DNA of 64,000 nt from positions 62,001 to 126,000 of the forward strand of contig NZ_JARXYX010000004.1 in assembly GCF_029893585.1 (NCBI RefSeq), given 5' to 3'. This stretch comes from Streptomyces sp. LBL. GTDB lineage: Bacteria > Actinomycetota > Actinomycetes > Streptomycetales > Streptomycetaceae. Positions 31,960 to 41,447 of this stretch are shown here, piece after piece. The first letter of the stretch is position 1. Every line of letters begins with the position of its first letter. The notes beneath the pieces are model-generated. The model made no database searches. It had not been told where the DNA came from and saw nothing but the letters and a program-made list of their open reading frames with translations. Both the position numbers and the translations under genes were made by a program.

Positions 31960-33392
31960 CAGCTCTCGCCCTTCAGATGTCTCATCAGCCGCTCGAAGTC
32001 CTGCCAGCCCGACAGGTCCGACGGATCGCCCGGCAGCGGGTAGTACAGCGCGGGACGAGTCCGTGGGCCCAGTTCGCGCGGGGCTTCGGCGAGCGGGGTG
32101 CGGCGGGCCCGGTCGCCCGGCATGGTGCGGACCTCCTCGGCGCCCAGGACGAAGGCGTACGGCACGCCGGGGCCCTCGAAGCGGGGCGGGACGGACAGGT
32201 CACGGCGGGCCCGGCGGATCTGGACGAGCATGGACTGCAGGTCGTGCCGGGTGGCGAGGGCCTCCGCGGCGGCCTGGACGGCGTCCGTCGGGACCTGCTC
32301 CCCGGGGCCGTACCCGAAGGCCAGCGTCACGTCCTCCTCGACGCCGCCCTTGGTCCGGGTGATACGGACCGTCGCGAGTCCGGGGCGTTCCGGGGTGCCG
32401 ACGACGACCAGCCAGGTCGGCGCCGGCGAGCGCTCGTACGCCACGTCGGTCAACTGGCGCAGGGACCAGGGGAGGTTGGCGGGTTCCTCGGTGCCCCAGC
32501 CGGACGGCGGCTCGCCGGTGATGTGCTGCCAGACGGCTTCCACGGCGCCGCCGAGGACGAGGCGGTCGTCGGCCGGGTGCACGGTGCGGAAGGAGATCGC
32601 CAGCTGGCGTTCGCCGGTGTCGCCCTGTTCGGCGAGGCCCTCCTGGAAGGTGGCGGCGACCGGGGTGCGCGGGTCCTCCCGGGTCGCGTCCGGGGGCACG
32701 ACCGTGGCGAAGAAGCCGTTCTTCCACTCCAGGACGGCTCCGGACAGACCGTCGAAGTAGCCGTCCCGCTCGTCCTGCACCACCCAGCGCGAGGGCCAGC
32801 CCGGCAGGGCAGCCCGGACCGCCGGGGAGAGGCGGGTGCCTGCGGGGGTGACGATCTGGAGGCCGAGTTCGGCGTTCGCGGCGGCGCGGAACGCGTCGGA
32901 GAGCCAGGCGGTCATGGCGACCACCGGGCGGTCCTGGATGATGACGGCGACCTTGTCGGTGAGGACGTCCACGGCGGGCTGCGCGGCGGCCGGCACCGGT
33001 GCGACGCTCATGCCGTCCGTGTTCACCACGGCCAGCGACCAGGCGACGTCGGGCGGCCAGGCGGTGCCGCCCACCAGGGTGGCGAGCCGGGCGGCGAAGG
33101 TGCCGGCGAGCTGCTCGGCCTCCTTCACGCCGGTCGTGGCGCGGGCCTCGGTCCACCAGTACGGCACCTCGGGCGCGCTCGCCCCGAGCAGCCGTTCGGC
33201 CTCGCCCCTGACCTGCACCAGCAGGGGCGCCTCGACGGAGACCAGCGGGCGGCCCTGCTCGTCGCAGAGCTGCACCACCGCGCCCTCGCCCTCGGTGCCC
33301 ACCAGTCGGTCCGGGCCGCCGGAGAGGAGCCCCGCGATCACGCTCAGGGGGTCGGGCATCTTCTTCGTGAGGGTGATGACGTCCTTCGTCAT
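31959..33392 (-). CDS. DUF6177-like type VII secretion-associated protein
   Basis: This 477-residue soluble protein has no membrane segment or signal peptide. It opens with MTKDVITLTKKMPDPLSVIAG and contains VAVIIQDRPVVAMTAWLSDAFR near residue 150. I take it to be the DUF6177 protein usually found beside eccC in Streptomyces ESX loci. It begins four bases after eccC ends, so it is co-transcribed. A role in effector recognition or assembly of the secretion machine is likely from context only. No catalytic motif is visible. The family name is from memory, not a search. Confidence 0.75.
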   Translation of the reverse strand: MTKDVITLTKKMPDPLSVIAGLLSGGPDRLVGTEGEGAVVQLCDEQGRPLVSVEAPLLVQVRGEAERLLGASAPEVPYWWTEARATTGVKEAEQLAGTFAARLATLVGGTAWPPDVAWSLAVVNTDGMSVAPVPAAAQPAVDVLTDKVAVIIQDRPVVAMTAWLSDAFRAAANAELGLQIVTPAGTRLSPAVRAALPGWPSRWVVQDERDGYFDGLSGAVLEWKNGFFATVVPPDATREDPRTPVAATFQEGLAEQGDTGERQLAISFRTVHPADDRLVLGGAVEAVWQHITGEPPSGWGTEEPANLPWSLRQLTDVAYERSPAPTWLVVVGTPERPGLATVRITRTKGGVEEDVTLAFGYGPGEQVPTDAVQAAAEALATRHDLQSMLVQIRRARRDLSVPPRFEGPGVPYAFVLGAEEVRTMPGDRARRTPLAEAPRELGPRTRPALYYPLPGDPSDLSGWQDFERLMRHLKGES

Positions 33393-33396
33393 GGAT

Positions 33397-36300
33397 TCAC
33401 CTGGTCCCCGTGTAGACGGTCTGGATCAGCCGGTTCGACTGGCCCCTGCGGACCAGCACCCCGCGGCCGGGCGGCTGCGCGCTCGCGTACACACCGGGGA
33501 AGAGCTGGCCCTCACTGCGGTCGCCCGACATCACCAGCGCCGAGGAGCCGGACTCGCGCAGGCCCTGCAGCATCGGCTCGTACAGGCCCCGGGAGGCGCC
33601 CGCGACCCGGCGGGTGAGGATGAAGTGCAGGCCGATGTCGACGGCCGAGGGGATGTACGGCACGAAGGGCGCGAGCGGCGCCTGGCCCGCGGTGGTGAGG
33701 ACGTCGTAGTCGTCGACGAGGATGACGATCCGCGGGCCGGAGAAGCTGCCCGGCTCCAGGTCCTCGCTGTCCGCGCTCTCGTCGGGCAGCCGCTTCTCCA
33801 GTTCGCCCGCGATGCCGGCGGCGAGGCCGGCGGCGAGCTTGGAGTTGTAGGCGTAGCCGCCCCGGTACTCCTCGGGGATGGCGCCGCGCAGACCGCGCCG
33901 CGGGTCGAAGACGCCGAAGACGAGCTCGTCGTCGCCGTAGCGCTCGATCAGGCCCTGCGCGATCACCTTGAGCAGGTTGGTCTTGCCGCACTCGCTGTCA
34001 CCCATGATCATCAGGTGCTGGTCGTGCTGGAACAGGTCGAGCAGGACGGGCGCCAACTGGGTCTGGTCGAGGCCGATCGGGACGCGGCGCGGTTCGGCCG
34101 CCGGGCCGGGCAGCAGCTCCGGCTCCAGGACGTGCGGCAGTACCCGCACCGGCTGGGCGACCTCGCCGGTCCAGGTGGCGCGGAGCTGGCGGGCGGCGCG
34201 TTCCAGGACCGCGCCGAGGTCGGCGGTGTCGGCGAGGCCGTCGACGCGGGGCAGGGCGACCTGGGCGAAGAGCTTGCCGTCGGTGAGGATGCGGCCCTTC
34301 TCCTCCGGGGAGAGGGTCTCGCCGAGCTTGCGGTCGATGCTGGACTCGCTCGGGTCGTTCAGGCGCAGCTCGACCCGGGTGCCGAACTGCGACTGGGTGG
34401 CGATGCGCACGTCGTTCCAGCGGAGCATGCCGGCGACGACGTGGATGCCGTAGCCGCCGCCGCGTTTGAGGATGTCGACGACGGCGTCGTCGAGGTTCTC
34501 GAAGTCGTCGCGCAGGGCGCCGAAGCCGTCGATGAGCAGCACGATCTCGGTGGAGGCCAGCTCGGGCACCCGGCCCGCCGCGCGCAGGGTGCGCAGCTGC
34601 TCCAGCGAGTCGATGTTGTGGATGCGGAAGAGTTCCTCGCGCTGGTCGAGCATGGCGCGTACGGAGTCGATGGTGCGGGCGGCGCGTTCGCGGTCGGCGC
34701 GGCCGGCGACCCCGCCGACGTGCGGGAGGCCCGACAGGGCCTGCAGTCCGCCGCCGACCAGGTCGAGGCCGTAGACGCCGACCTCCTGCGGGGTGTGCGT
34801 CAGGGCCAGGGAGAGGGCCAGCGAGCGCAACAGGGTGGTCTTGCCGGACTGCGGGCCGCCGATGACCGCCGCGTGGCCGCCGGAGAGCGTGAGGTCCAGG
34901 TACCACTGGCCCTGCTGCTGCCTGGTCGGGTCGTCGATGATGCCCAGCGGCACCTGGAGCGGGCCTTTCCGCTTGGCGAGCTGCATGCCGCGCGCGCCCA
35001 CCTCCACCGGCCCGGCGACCTTGTCGAGGGGGACGGCGGCGGGCAGCGGGGGCAGCCAGATCTGGCGTACCGGCCGGGCGCCCGCGTTCTCCAACTGGTC
35101 GATGAGGACGCCCAGTTGCGTGGGACCGGTCTCCCGGCGTCGCGTCTTCGGCTCCTCGGCGCCCGAACTCCCGTCCTGGCCGAGCGTGTTGTACGCCTCG
35201 TACGCCAGGGCCAGCGGCCCGGTGTCCTCGGCGTCGCGCTGCACGGGGCCGCTGTAGGCGCCCGAGACATAGCTGGCCTTGAACCGCTCGTAGTGGCTGG
35301 TGTCGACCTTGAGGTAGCCGAAGCCGGGCAGCGGGGGCAGGTGGAAGGCGTCCGTGGTGTCCAGGACCGTACGGGACTCGTCGGCGGAGAAGGTGCGCAG
35401 CCCGAGCCGGTACGACAGGTAGGTGTCCAGGCCCTTGAGCTTGCCGCCCTCGATGCGCTGACTGGACAGCAGCAGGTGGACGCCGATGGAGCGGCCGATG
35501 CGGCCGATGGACAGGAACAGGTCGATGAAGTCCGGCTTGGCGGTGAGGAGTTCACCGAACTCGTCGATCACCACGAACAGGTGCGGCAGCGGGTCCAGGT
35601 CGGGGCGCTTTTCGGCGCGCAGGGCGGCGTAGTGGCCGATGTCGGCGACGTTGCCCGCGCTCTTGAGGACCTGCTGGCGGCGCTTGACCTCGCCGGCCAG
35701 CGAGGCGTGCACCCGCTCGACCAGGCCGGCCTGGTTCTCCAGGTTGGTGATGACGCCGGCGACGTGCGGGAGGTCCGCGAAGGGGGCGAAGGTGGCGCCG
35801 CCCTTGTAGTCGACGAGGACCAGGGAGAGGTCCTCCGGGGCGTGGGTGGCGACCAGGGCGAGGACGAGGGTGCGCAGCAGCTCCGACTTGCCGGAGCCGG
35901 TGGCGCCCACGCACAGGCCGTGCGGGCCCATGCCGAGCTCGGAGGACTCCTTCAGGTCGAGCAGTACGGGCTCGTGGGAGTCGCTGATGCCGATGGGCAC
36001 GCGCAGGAAGGCGCGTTCGCCGCGCGGCGCCCACATACGGTTCAGGTCGAGGTCGGCGACGTCGTCGATGCCGAGCAGTTCGGCGAAGTCGACGGGGCCG
36101 GTGAGCGGTGCGTCGACCATCGACTCGGCGGACAGCCGCATCGGGGCGAGCATCCGGGCGAGGCCCTCGGCGAAGGGGAGGCCGATCTCGTCGACGGTGC
36201 CGTGGGCGCTGATCGGCTCCGGCATGCGCAGGTCCTCGATGACGATCTGCTCGCCGTCGACGGTGATGCGCACGCCGACGCTGCCCGGCTCCTGGATCCG

Positions 36301-37371
36301 CTGGTCGAGGAGGTGCAGCACGGTGATGCTCATGTCCCGCAGGCCGACCGCGTCGTCGGGACGCGGCAGGTCCACGGCGTCCTGACCGTGCCCGTCGGCG
36401 ACGACCAGCAGCCGGGAGGTCATGGCGAGGGCGTCCTTGCCGGACAGACCGCGGCGCACCTCGGCCGCGTAGGAGGCGCGGTGGCGCAGCTCGGGGCCGA
36501 TCTGGCGGGCCAGTTGGGGCAGCGAGGGCGCGATGCGGCGGGCGGCGACGGGGCCGTCGAACTGTTCGCTGTCGAGCAGGTGGGGCAGCCACTTGGCCCA
36601 CTCCCAGTCGACGATCCGGTCACCGGGCGCGGCCAGCGCCATGGCCACGTCGTCGGGGGCGTGGGTGGCGGCGGCCTGGACGAGGAGCGCGCGAACGACC
36701 CGGAGGGTGTCCTCGCGGCTGCCGATGACGGTGATGTTGCCGACCCGGTCGAGCGGGACGGTCAGCGGGAGTTCGGTGCCGTTGCCGAAGCGGGACACCA
36801 GCGCGGAGGCCTCGTTCAGCATGAACTGGTCGGGCGGGGTGAGCACCGAGGAGCTCTGCTGGCCCACCTTCAGGTCGCGCACCGGCATCTCTCCGGTGCC
36901 GACCCGCACCCGCAGGAAGTCGGCGTCCGTCCGGCGCCGCTCCCACAGCCGGGCGGGGTCGCGCACGATGTCGTACAGCGCGTCCGGCGGCGGGTTGAGC
37001 ACGCCCGTGCTCTCGCGCCGCTCCCGCTCCTCCTTGGACAGTTCCTCGCGCGTGTCCTCCAGGTAGGAGAGGTAGGCCTCGCGCTGGGTGCGGCGGGTCC
37101 GCTGGGCCTTGCCGCGCTGGGAGAAGACCATGACGAGGGAGCCGGCGATGGTCACGACGAGGATGATCGCGCCCAGCCCCGCGAACTGGCTGTTGCGTAC
37201 GACCGTCATCATCACGACGGACGACATCACACCGGCGACGGGCAGCAGCGAGGTCGCTATGGAACCCGTCTTGCCTTCGGGCAGGTTGGGCGGCGCCTCG
37301 ATGGTGCGCGGCTCGGGGGAGGTCGGGGGCCGGGTGGTCCGGGCCGGCCGGTGGATCAGTCGGGTGCTCAT
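33397..37371 (-). CDS. eccC: Type VII secretion FtsK/SpoIIIE ATPase EccC (fused Ca-Cb)
   Basis: This 1324-residue motor of the ESX secretion machine has two membrane helices near the N terminus (about 40-85) and then three FtsK/SpoIIIE ATPase domains. Walker A motifs are GATGSGKSE near 490, GGPQSGKTT near 840 and GDSECGKTN near 1127. Domain 1 has a full Walker B (LFVVIDEFGELL). Domains 2 and 3 have LLIDGFGAL and ILVDDYDVL, lacking the usual DE pair, as is common for the regulatory ATPase domains. The substrate-binding pocket of the last domain should recognise Esx signals. It is part of one leftward transcript with eccD upstream. Confidence 0.96.
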   Translation of the reverse strand: MSTRLIHRPARTTRPPTSPEPRTIEAPPNLPEGKTGSIATSLLPVAGVMSSVVMMTVVRNSQFAGLGAIILVVTIAGSLVMVFSQRGKAQRTRRTQREAYLSYLEDTREELSKEERERRESTGVLNPPPDALYDIVRDPARLWERRRTDADFLRVRVGTGEMPVRDLKVGQQSSSVLTPPDQFMLNEASALVSRFGNGTELPLTVPLDRVGNITVIGSREDTLRVVRALLVQAAATHAPDDVAMALAAPGDRIVDWEWAKWLPHLLDSEQFDGPVAARRIAPSLPQLARQIGPELRHRASYAAEVRRGLSGKDALAMTSRLLVVADGHGQDAVDLPRPDDAVGLRDMSITVLHLLDQRIQEPGSVGVRITVDGEQIVIEDLRMPEPISAHGTVDEIGLPFAEGLARMLAPMRLSAESMVDAPLTGPVDFAELLGIDDVADLDLNRMWAPRGERAFLRVPIGISDSHEPVLLDLKESSELGMGPHGLCVGATGSGKSELLRTLVLALVATHAPEDLSLVLVDYKGGATFAPFADLPHVAGVITNLENQAGLVERVHASLAGEVKRRQQVLKSAGNVADIGHYAALRAEKRPDLDPLPHLFVVIDEFGELLTAKPDFIDLFLSIGRIGRSIGVHLLLSSQRIEGGKLKGLDTYLSYRLGLRTFSADESRTVLDTTDAFHLPPLPGFGYLKVDTSHYERFKASYVSGAYSGPVQRDAEDTGPLALAYEAYNTLGQDGSSGAEEPKTRRRETGPTQLGVLIDQLENAGARPVRQIWLPPLPAAVPLDKVAGPVEVGARGMQLAKRKGPLQVPLGIIDDPTRQQQGQWYLDLTLSGGHAAVIGGPQSGKTTLLRSLALSLALTHTPQEVGVYGLDLVGGGLQALSGLPHVGGVAGRADRERAARTIDSVRAMLDQREELFRIHNIDSLEQLRTLRAAGRVPELASTEIVLLIDGFGALRDDFENLDDAVVDILKRGGGYGIHVVAGMLRWNDVRIATQSQFGTRVELRLNDPSESSIDRKLGETLSPEEKGRILTDGKLFAQVALPRVDGLADTADLGAVLERAARQLRATWTGEVAQPVRVLPHVLEPELLPGPAAEPRRVPIGLDQTQLAPVLLDLFQHDQHLMIMGDSECGKTNLLKVIAQGLIERYGDDELVFGVFDPRRGLRGAIPEEYRGGYAYNSKLAAGLAAGIAGELEKRLPDESADSEDLEPGSFSGPRIVILVDDYDVLTTAGQAPLAPFVPYIPSAVDIGLHFILTRRVAGASRGLYEPMLQGLRESGSSALVMSGDRSEGQLFPGVYASAQPPGRGVLVRRGQSNRLIQTVYTGTR

Positions 37372-37426
37372 CGTTGTTGTTGCCTTGTCCTCAGTGGTCC
37401 TCTGGATCCCTTCGTGCAGGGGTGGT

Positions 37427-38956
37427 TCAGCGGCTCTTCTGCGAGAGCTGGAAGACCTCCGCGGCCAGCCGGGTGGCCGCCTCCCGGGTGTCCCGCGCGA
37501 GCAGTTCGGTGCGGATGGCGCCGCCCGCCGCCAGGTGCCGGTCGTACGGCAGCACCCGTACGCTCGCCCCGGTCGTCTTCAGCTGCTCCGCGGCCTTGCC
37601 GAGGTCGACGCCGCTGTGCGGGACCGTTTCGGTGAGCACGACGACGGTCGTGGTGGTGATGTCCCGCGGCAGCCCGCGCATCCACTGCAGGACGGCGTGT
37701 GTGCTGGCGACGCCCTCCAGCGTCGCGGGCACGGTGAGGACGCGGGCCTGGGCGGCGGACAGCGCGGTGCGGGCGACCTCGGCGGGCATGGTCTCGCAGT
37801 CGACGACGGTCACCCCGAAGTAGCGGCGCATCGACACCATGACCCGCTCGTACGCCCGGGTGTCGAGCATCGCCCCGACCTGTCCCTGGCTGCCGGGCAA
37901 GAGCCAGGCGTTGTCGGGCAGTTTGACCAGGTAGCCGGTGATGTCGAGCAGCGTCATCTGCGGTTCGACGACGTCCGCGAGGTCGCCGGTGGTCCACCGC
38001 AGGGTCTCCGCGCCGAGCCTGATCGGCAGCGAACCGAGCGCGGGGTCGGCCTCCAGGGCGAGGACCGGGTCCTGACGGTAGTGCGCGTACGTGGTGGCGA
38101 GCAGGGCGGCGACGGTCGTCTTGCCGGAGCCGCCGCGGATGGACGTCACCGCGATCTGCCGGCCGGTGGTGACCGGCTGCTGCAGCACCTCGGCGGTCGC
38201 GGTGGTCTCGGCGACCTCGCGTGCGGCCGAGGAGGACACGGTCCGGCGTACGGCGCGCAGGGCGCGGGCGCTGAACGACTCCCCGCGCCGCGGTCCCCGC
38301 CCCGCGGAGGCGAGCTTCTTGTCGACGACCGGGCGGGAGTCAGGGGTGGCGCGGGGGGAGCGGGCGCGGGGCGCGGGTGCCTGGGGTTGGCGGGGCTGGG
38401 GTTGGCGGGGCTGGGCGGGTTGTTGTTGGGGATACGTCTGCTGGGGCTGGGGCTGGGCTTGCTGCGGCTGCTGGGCGTAGGCGGCGGCTTGGTCGCCGTA
38501 GGGCTGCTGCTGCGGGTAGCCGTAGGGCTGCTGGCCGTACGGCTGTTGCCCCTGGGCGGGGTACCCCTGCTGTGGGTAGCCGTACGGCTGCTGCGGCTGT
38601 GGCTGCTGCTGATGCGGCTCTTGTGGCTGTTGTGGCTGTTGTGGCTGCTGCGGCCGGCCGGGGTCGGCCTGCTGCGGGTAGCCGTAGGGCTGTTCGCCGT
38701 ACGGCTGCTCCGGCCGGCCGGAGTCGGCCTGCTGCGGGTAGCCGTAGGCCGGGGCCTGGCCCTGCTGCTGAGGCTGGGCGCCCTGCTGCTGAGATCGAGG
38801 TCCCTGCTGCTCAGGCGGCTGTGGCTGCTGCTCCGGCTGCGCGCCTCCTTGTTGTTGAGGTTGCGGAGGTTGCGGAGGTTGCGGGATGCGCTGCTGGGCC
38901 GCGCCGCCTCTCAAGTCGCGCAGCACGTCGCTCTGCCAGTTGTCCCCGTTCGGCAT
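37427..38956 (-). CDS. MinD/EspI-like ATPase of the type VII locus
   Basis: This protein of about 509 residues has two parts. The first 220 residues are an extreme Pro/Gln/Tyr-rich low-complexity tail (PYGYPQQ, QQPQQPQQ). The remainder is a P-loop ATPase of the MinD/ParA class: deviant Walker A SIRGGSGKTTVAALLA near residue 272, then ALEADPALGSLPIRLG near 305 and VVDCETMPAEVARTALSAA near 380. This layout matches EspI-type ATPases of mycobacterial ESX loci. I chose the ATG at 38956 because AGGAGAGAAGGG precedes it. The 240 extra in-frame upstream residues overlap eccD and are not conserved-looking. Confidence 0.85.
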   Translation of the reverse strand: MPNGDNWQSDVLRDLRGGAAQQRIPQPPQPPQPQQQGGAQPEQQPQPPEQQGPRSQQQGAQPQQQGQAPAYGYPQQADSGRPEQPYGEQPYGYPQQADPGRPQQPQQPQQPQEPHQQQPQPQQPYGYPQQGYPAQGQQPYGQQPYGYPQQQPYGDQAAAYAQQPQQAQPQPQQTYPQQQPAQPRQPQPRQPQAPAPRARSPRATPDSRPVVDKKLASAGRGPRRGESFSARALRAVRRTVSSSAAREVAETTATAEVLQQPVTTGRQIAVTSIRGGSGKTTVAALLATTYAHYRQDPVLALEADPALGSLPIRLGAETLRWTTGDLADVVEPQMTLLDITGYLVKLPDNAWLLPGSQGQVGAMLDTRAYERVMVSMRRYFGVTVVDCETMPAEVARTALSAAQARVLTVPATLEGVASTHAVLQWMRGLPRDITTTTVVVLTETVPHSGVDLGKAAEQLKTTGASVRVLPYDRHLAAGGAIRTELLARDTREAATRLAAEVFQLSQKSR

Positions 38957-39063
38957 GTCGCCCTTCTCTCCTGCTACGCCGCCGCCTCGTCGGCCCGCCC
39001 TGAGCGACGGCGCGGCGGCGTCTGGTCTTCGAAGCATCAGAAGCCTCTGAGGCTTCAGAAGCC

Positions 39064-40419
39064 TCAGAACTTGTCGAGCAGTTGCCCGTAGATGCCGAAC
39101 GCCCCGATGGCGAGCGGGAACAGCCCGATCACGCCCAGGGACTCGATCAGGTCGGCGAACCGCCGCAGCCGTACCTGGACGTGCTCCGGCGGCTCCATCG
39201 CGAGGACCAGCAACGGCAGCAGTGCCGCCGCGGCGAGCAGGACGAGCGCACCGGCGCCTCCCGCGTGGTCCAGCCACAGCACCGCGAGCCGTACGACGAG
39301 CAGTGCCGCCGCCCCGAACAGCGCCACGACCTCTGCGACCAGCGGGAACGCCCGCGCCCGGGACAGCAGCACGACGGCGGTGAGGGAGGCGAGAGCCACC
39401 GTCCAGACGGTCGGCTCCTTCCCGGTGGTCAGCAGCCAGCCGCCGGCGGCGGCCGAGGCGGCGGTGACCAGGGTGGCGAGGGCGAGCCCGCGGTGGGTGG
39501 CGGCGAGGGCGTTGCCGACCTCGTGCCGGCTCACCGAGGTGCCCGAGGAACGCTTGTCGTCGAGCGCGGTGAGACCCGAGGCCATCAGAGCGAACCGCGG
39601 CAGCAGCCCGAGCAGGACGACGGAGACCACGGCCATCACGGCACCGATCCGGTCCGCCCGGTCCTGTGCGAGGGCGACGCCCTCCCACACGGCGGTCACC
39701 CCGACGATCGCTCCGGCCCCGATCAGCCCGCCCCGGCCGAGCGGCGAACAGTAGGCGAGCAGCACGAGGGTGACCACCAACGCGGCGGCGACGCCGGCCA
39801 GCCGGGCGGCCCCGGACCAGTCGTAGGCGTCGGCGGCGGTCCAGGCGGCCAGCAGGCCGAGCCCGCCGGAGGCCAGCAGCAGTGCGGTGGCCAGGCCCCG
39901 GTTGCCCTCGCCGATCTTCGCGATCGCCGCACCGACGACCAGGAACAGCGCGGTGACGAGCGCCAGCCCGGTGGCCACGGACTCCAGCGCGAACTCGCGC
40001 CGGGCCAGCAGGGCCGCGATCACGGCGAACACGACCGTGGCCACACCGGCGGCGGTACGGCGTACGGAGGGACGCCAGCGCCAGCCGCGCAGGTCGAGGT
40101 CGTCCGCGACCTGGTCGGTGACGTCGTGCACGACCGGAGCCGGCGGTGCGGCGTGGGCACGTACCAGGCGCAGCACGGCGCCGTCGGGAACCTCCGCCGA
40201 CGACAGCGTGGCGTCGTGCGGCAACGCGGATCCGTCGGAGGTGATCAGCTGCCGGGTGGTCGGCCGGGACGCGGCCCGGTCGTCGAGCAACTGGAGTATG
40301 TCGGGGAGCAGCTGGCCGATCGGAGTGTCCGACGGCAACACGATGTCGGCGCGTCGCCGCTCACCGATCAGAGTGACCCTGCTGAGCTGGGTCCGGAACG
40401 AAGTCGCTGTGCTCACCAC
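39064..40419 (-). CDS. eccD: Type VII secretion integral membrane protein EccD
   Basis: This 451-residue protein has an N-terminal ubiquitin-like (YukD) domain of about 90 residues (FRTQLSRVTLIGERRRADIVLPSD) and then eleven hydrophobic helices. That is the standard EccD architecture. EccD forms the channel-lining vestibule of the membrane complex. Starts at two consecutive GTG codons are possible (40419 or 40416). It is followed by the EspI-like ATPase gene and preceded by a small membrane protein gene, all in one direction. Confidence 0.94.
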   Translation of the reverse strand: MVSTATSFRTQLSRVTLIGERRRADIVLPSDTPIGQLLPDILQLLDDRAASRPTTRQLITSDGSALPHDATLSSAEVPDGAVLRLVRAHAAPPAPVVHDVTDQVADDLDLRGWRWRPSVRRTAAGVATVVFAVIAALLARREFALESVATGLALVTALFLVVGAAIAKIGEGNRGLATALLLASGGLGLLAAWTAADAYDWSGAARLAGVAAALVVTLVLLAYCSPLGRGGLIGAGAIVGVTAVWEGVALAQDRADRIGAVMAVVSVVLLGLLPRFALMASGLTALDDKRSSGTSVSRHEVGNALAATHRGLALATLVTAASAAAGGWLLTTGKEPTVWTVALASLTAVVLLSRARAFPLVAEVVALFGAAALLVVRLAVLWLDHAGGAGALVLLAAAALLPLLVLAMEPPEHVQVRLRRFADLIESLGVIGLFPLAIGAFGIYGQLLDKF

Positions 40420-40495
40420 TCACCGGAACCTATCATCGCGTCGTTTCGGCCATTGTCGTTCGCCTGCATGAGCACGCTGGCCGTGCACACCCTGT

Positions 40496-40807
40496 TCACC
40501 GCTTCTCCGCGCCCTTGCCGCCGGCGCCGCTCGGGTCGGCGTCGGACGACGGGTCGTACAGCTGCTCCTGCTGTTGTTGCTGCTTCTCCTGATCGGCCTT
40601 CTGCTTCGCCAAGGTGGACTGGAGAAAGGACCAGCCGATACATCCGGCGCACAGTACGGCCGCGATCGCGATACCCGCGAACATCTTGCCGAACCGCTCG
40701 TCCGCCGTACGCCGGCCGCGCTGCGCGCCGAACAGCAGTGCGTCGCGCATCCGGCGCCGGCGCACCGCCACCGACTCCAGCAGCTGGCTGTCGTAGTCCC
40801 GTGACAT
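40496..40807 (-). CDS. Small single-helix membrane protein of the type VII locus
   Basis: This 103-residue protein has a basic N terminus (about 1-40, RRRRMRDALLFGAQRGRRTADERF). One membrane helix follows (about 46-64), then a Lys/Gln-rich coiled-coil tail (KQKADQEKQQQQQEQ) and a disordered end. Its position directly upstream of eccD suggests a structural part of the secretion machine. It is too short for EccB, although the basic-helix arrangement recalls the EccB N terminus. The function is unknown. Confidence 0.7.
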   Translation of the reverse strand: MSRDYDSQLLESVAVRRRRMRDALLFGAQRGRRTADERFGKMFAGIAIAAVLCAGCIGWSFLQSTLAKQKADQEKQQQQQEQLYDPSSDADPSGAGGKGAEKR

Positions 40808-40871
40808 TCAAGTCGTCCTGTGTAGGTGGGTGGGTGGGGAGGTTCCTGGGGCGGGCCCGGCCCGCAGAGCG

Positions 40872-41351
40872 TCAGTCGCCCGCAGCCAGGCCGAGCCGCT
40901 TCCGCATGGCGGCGTACTTCCGCCTGAGCCGCCGGGCGGTGTGCTCGTCGAGTACGGCGAGACGGCCCGGGTCGGCGTTGTGCGCGAGGTCGGACGCCTT
41001 CACCAGGCGGGCGCCGGGAACGGCCAGAATCCGTTCGGCGTACGCCTCCTGCTCCTCGTCCGACCGCTTGGTCATGGCCCGTACGACGTCCTTGGTGTCC
41101 TGCGGCAGCGCGGCGGTTTCCAGCCATTCCTCGCTGAGCACACCGTCCTCCAGGGCGTCGTGCAGCCAGGCCGCCGCGACCAGCTCATCGCCCCCGCCAC
41201 GGGCGCGTACGCCCTCGGCGACGGCCGACAGGTGCTCGGCGTAAGGCCGTCCGGCCTTGTCCGTCTGCCCGGCGTGCGCGGCACGGGCGACGGCCTCGAC
41301 CTCGCTCAGACTCATCTCCGCCCCGGTCCCGGGCGGCCTCTCCTGCGGCAT
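40872..41351 (-). CDS. HD-domain hydrolase, MESH1/SpoT-like
   Basis: This 159-residue protein resembles single-domain (p)ppGpp hydrolases. It has AHAGQTDKAGRPYAEHL near residue 23, the metal-binding HD pair in WLHDALEDG near 60, and VKASDLAHNAD near 120, all in the family order. It would cleave ppGpp or a related nucleotide such as NADPH. The ATG at 41351 has AGGGGGG seven bases before it and beats the longer in-frame start. It lies between the toxin/immunity genes and the secretion core, with 96 bases to its upstream neighbour. A nucleotide-hydrolase role alongside an ADP-ribosylating toxin is only a guess. Confidence 0.8.
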   Translation of the reverse strand: MPQERPPGTGAEMSLSEVEAVARAAHAGQTDKAGRPYAEHLSAVAEGVRARGGGDELVAAAWLHDALEDGVLSEEWLETAALPQDTKDVVRAMTKRSDEEQEAYAERILAVPGARLVKASDLAHNADPGRLAVLDEHTARRLRRKYAAMRKRLGLAAGD

Positions 41352-41447
41352 GCGGATCCCCCCTGGCGTCGCTTCCGCAACATAAGACATGAACGCGCCA
41401 CGCGTACAGCCGGAATACGGGAGTGTTCGGGAGCCTCTCACGGCTTT

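Noticed and set aside
32836..37635. Plus-strand open frame of about 1600 codons opposite eccC
   Set aside because: It mirrors eccC, is rich in Val/Leu/Gly/Asp/Arg as antisense GC-rich frames are, and has no domain. eccC on the minus strand is unmistakable.
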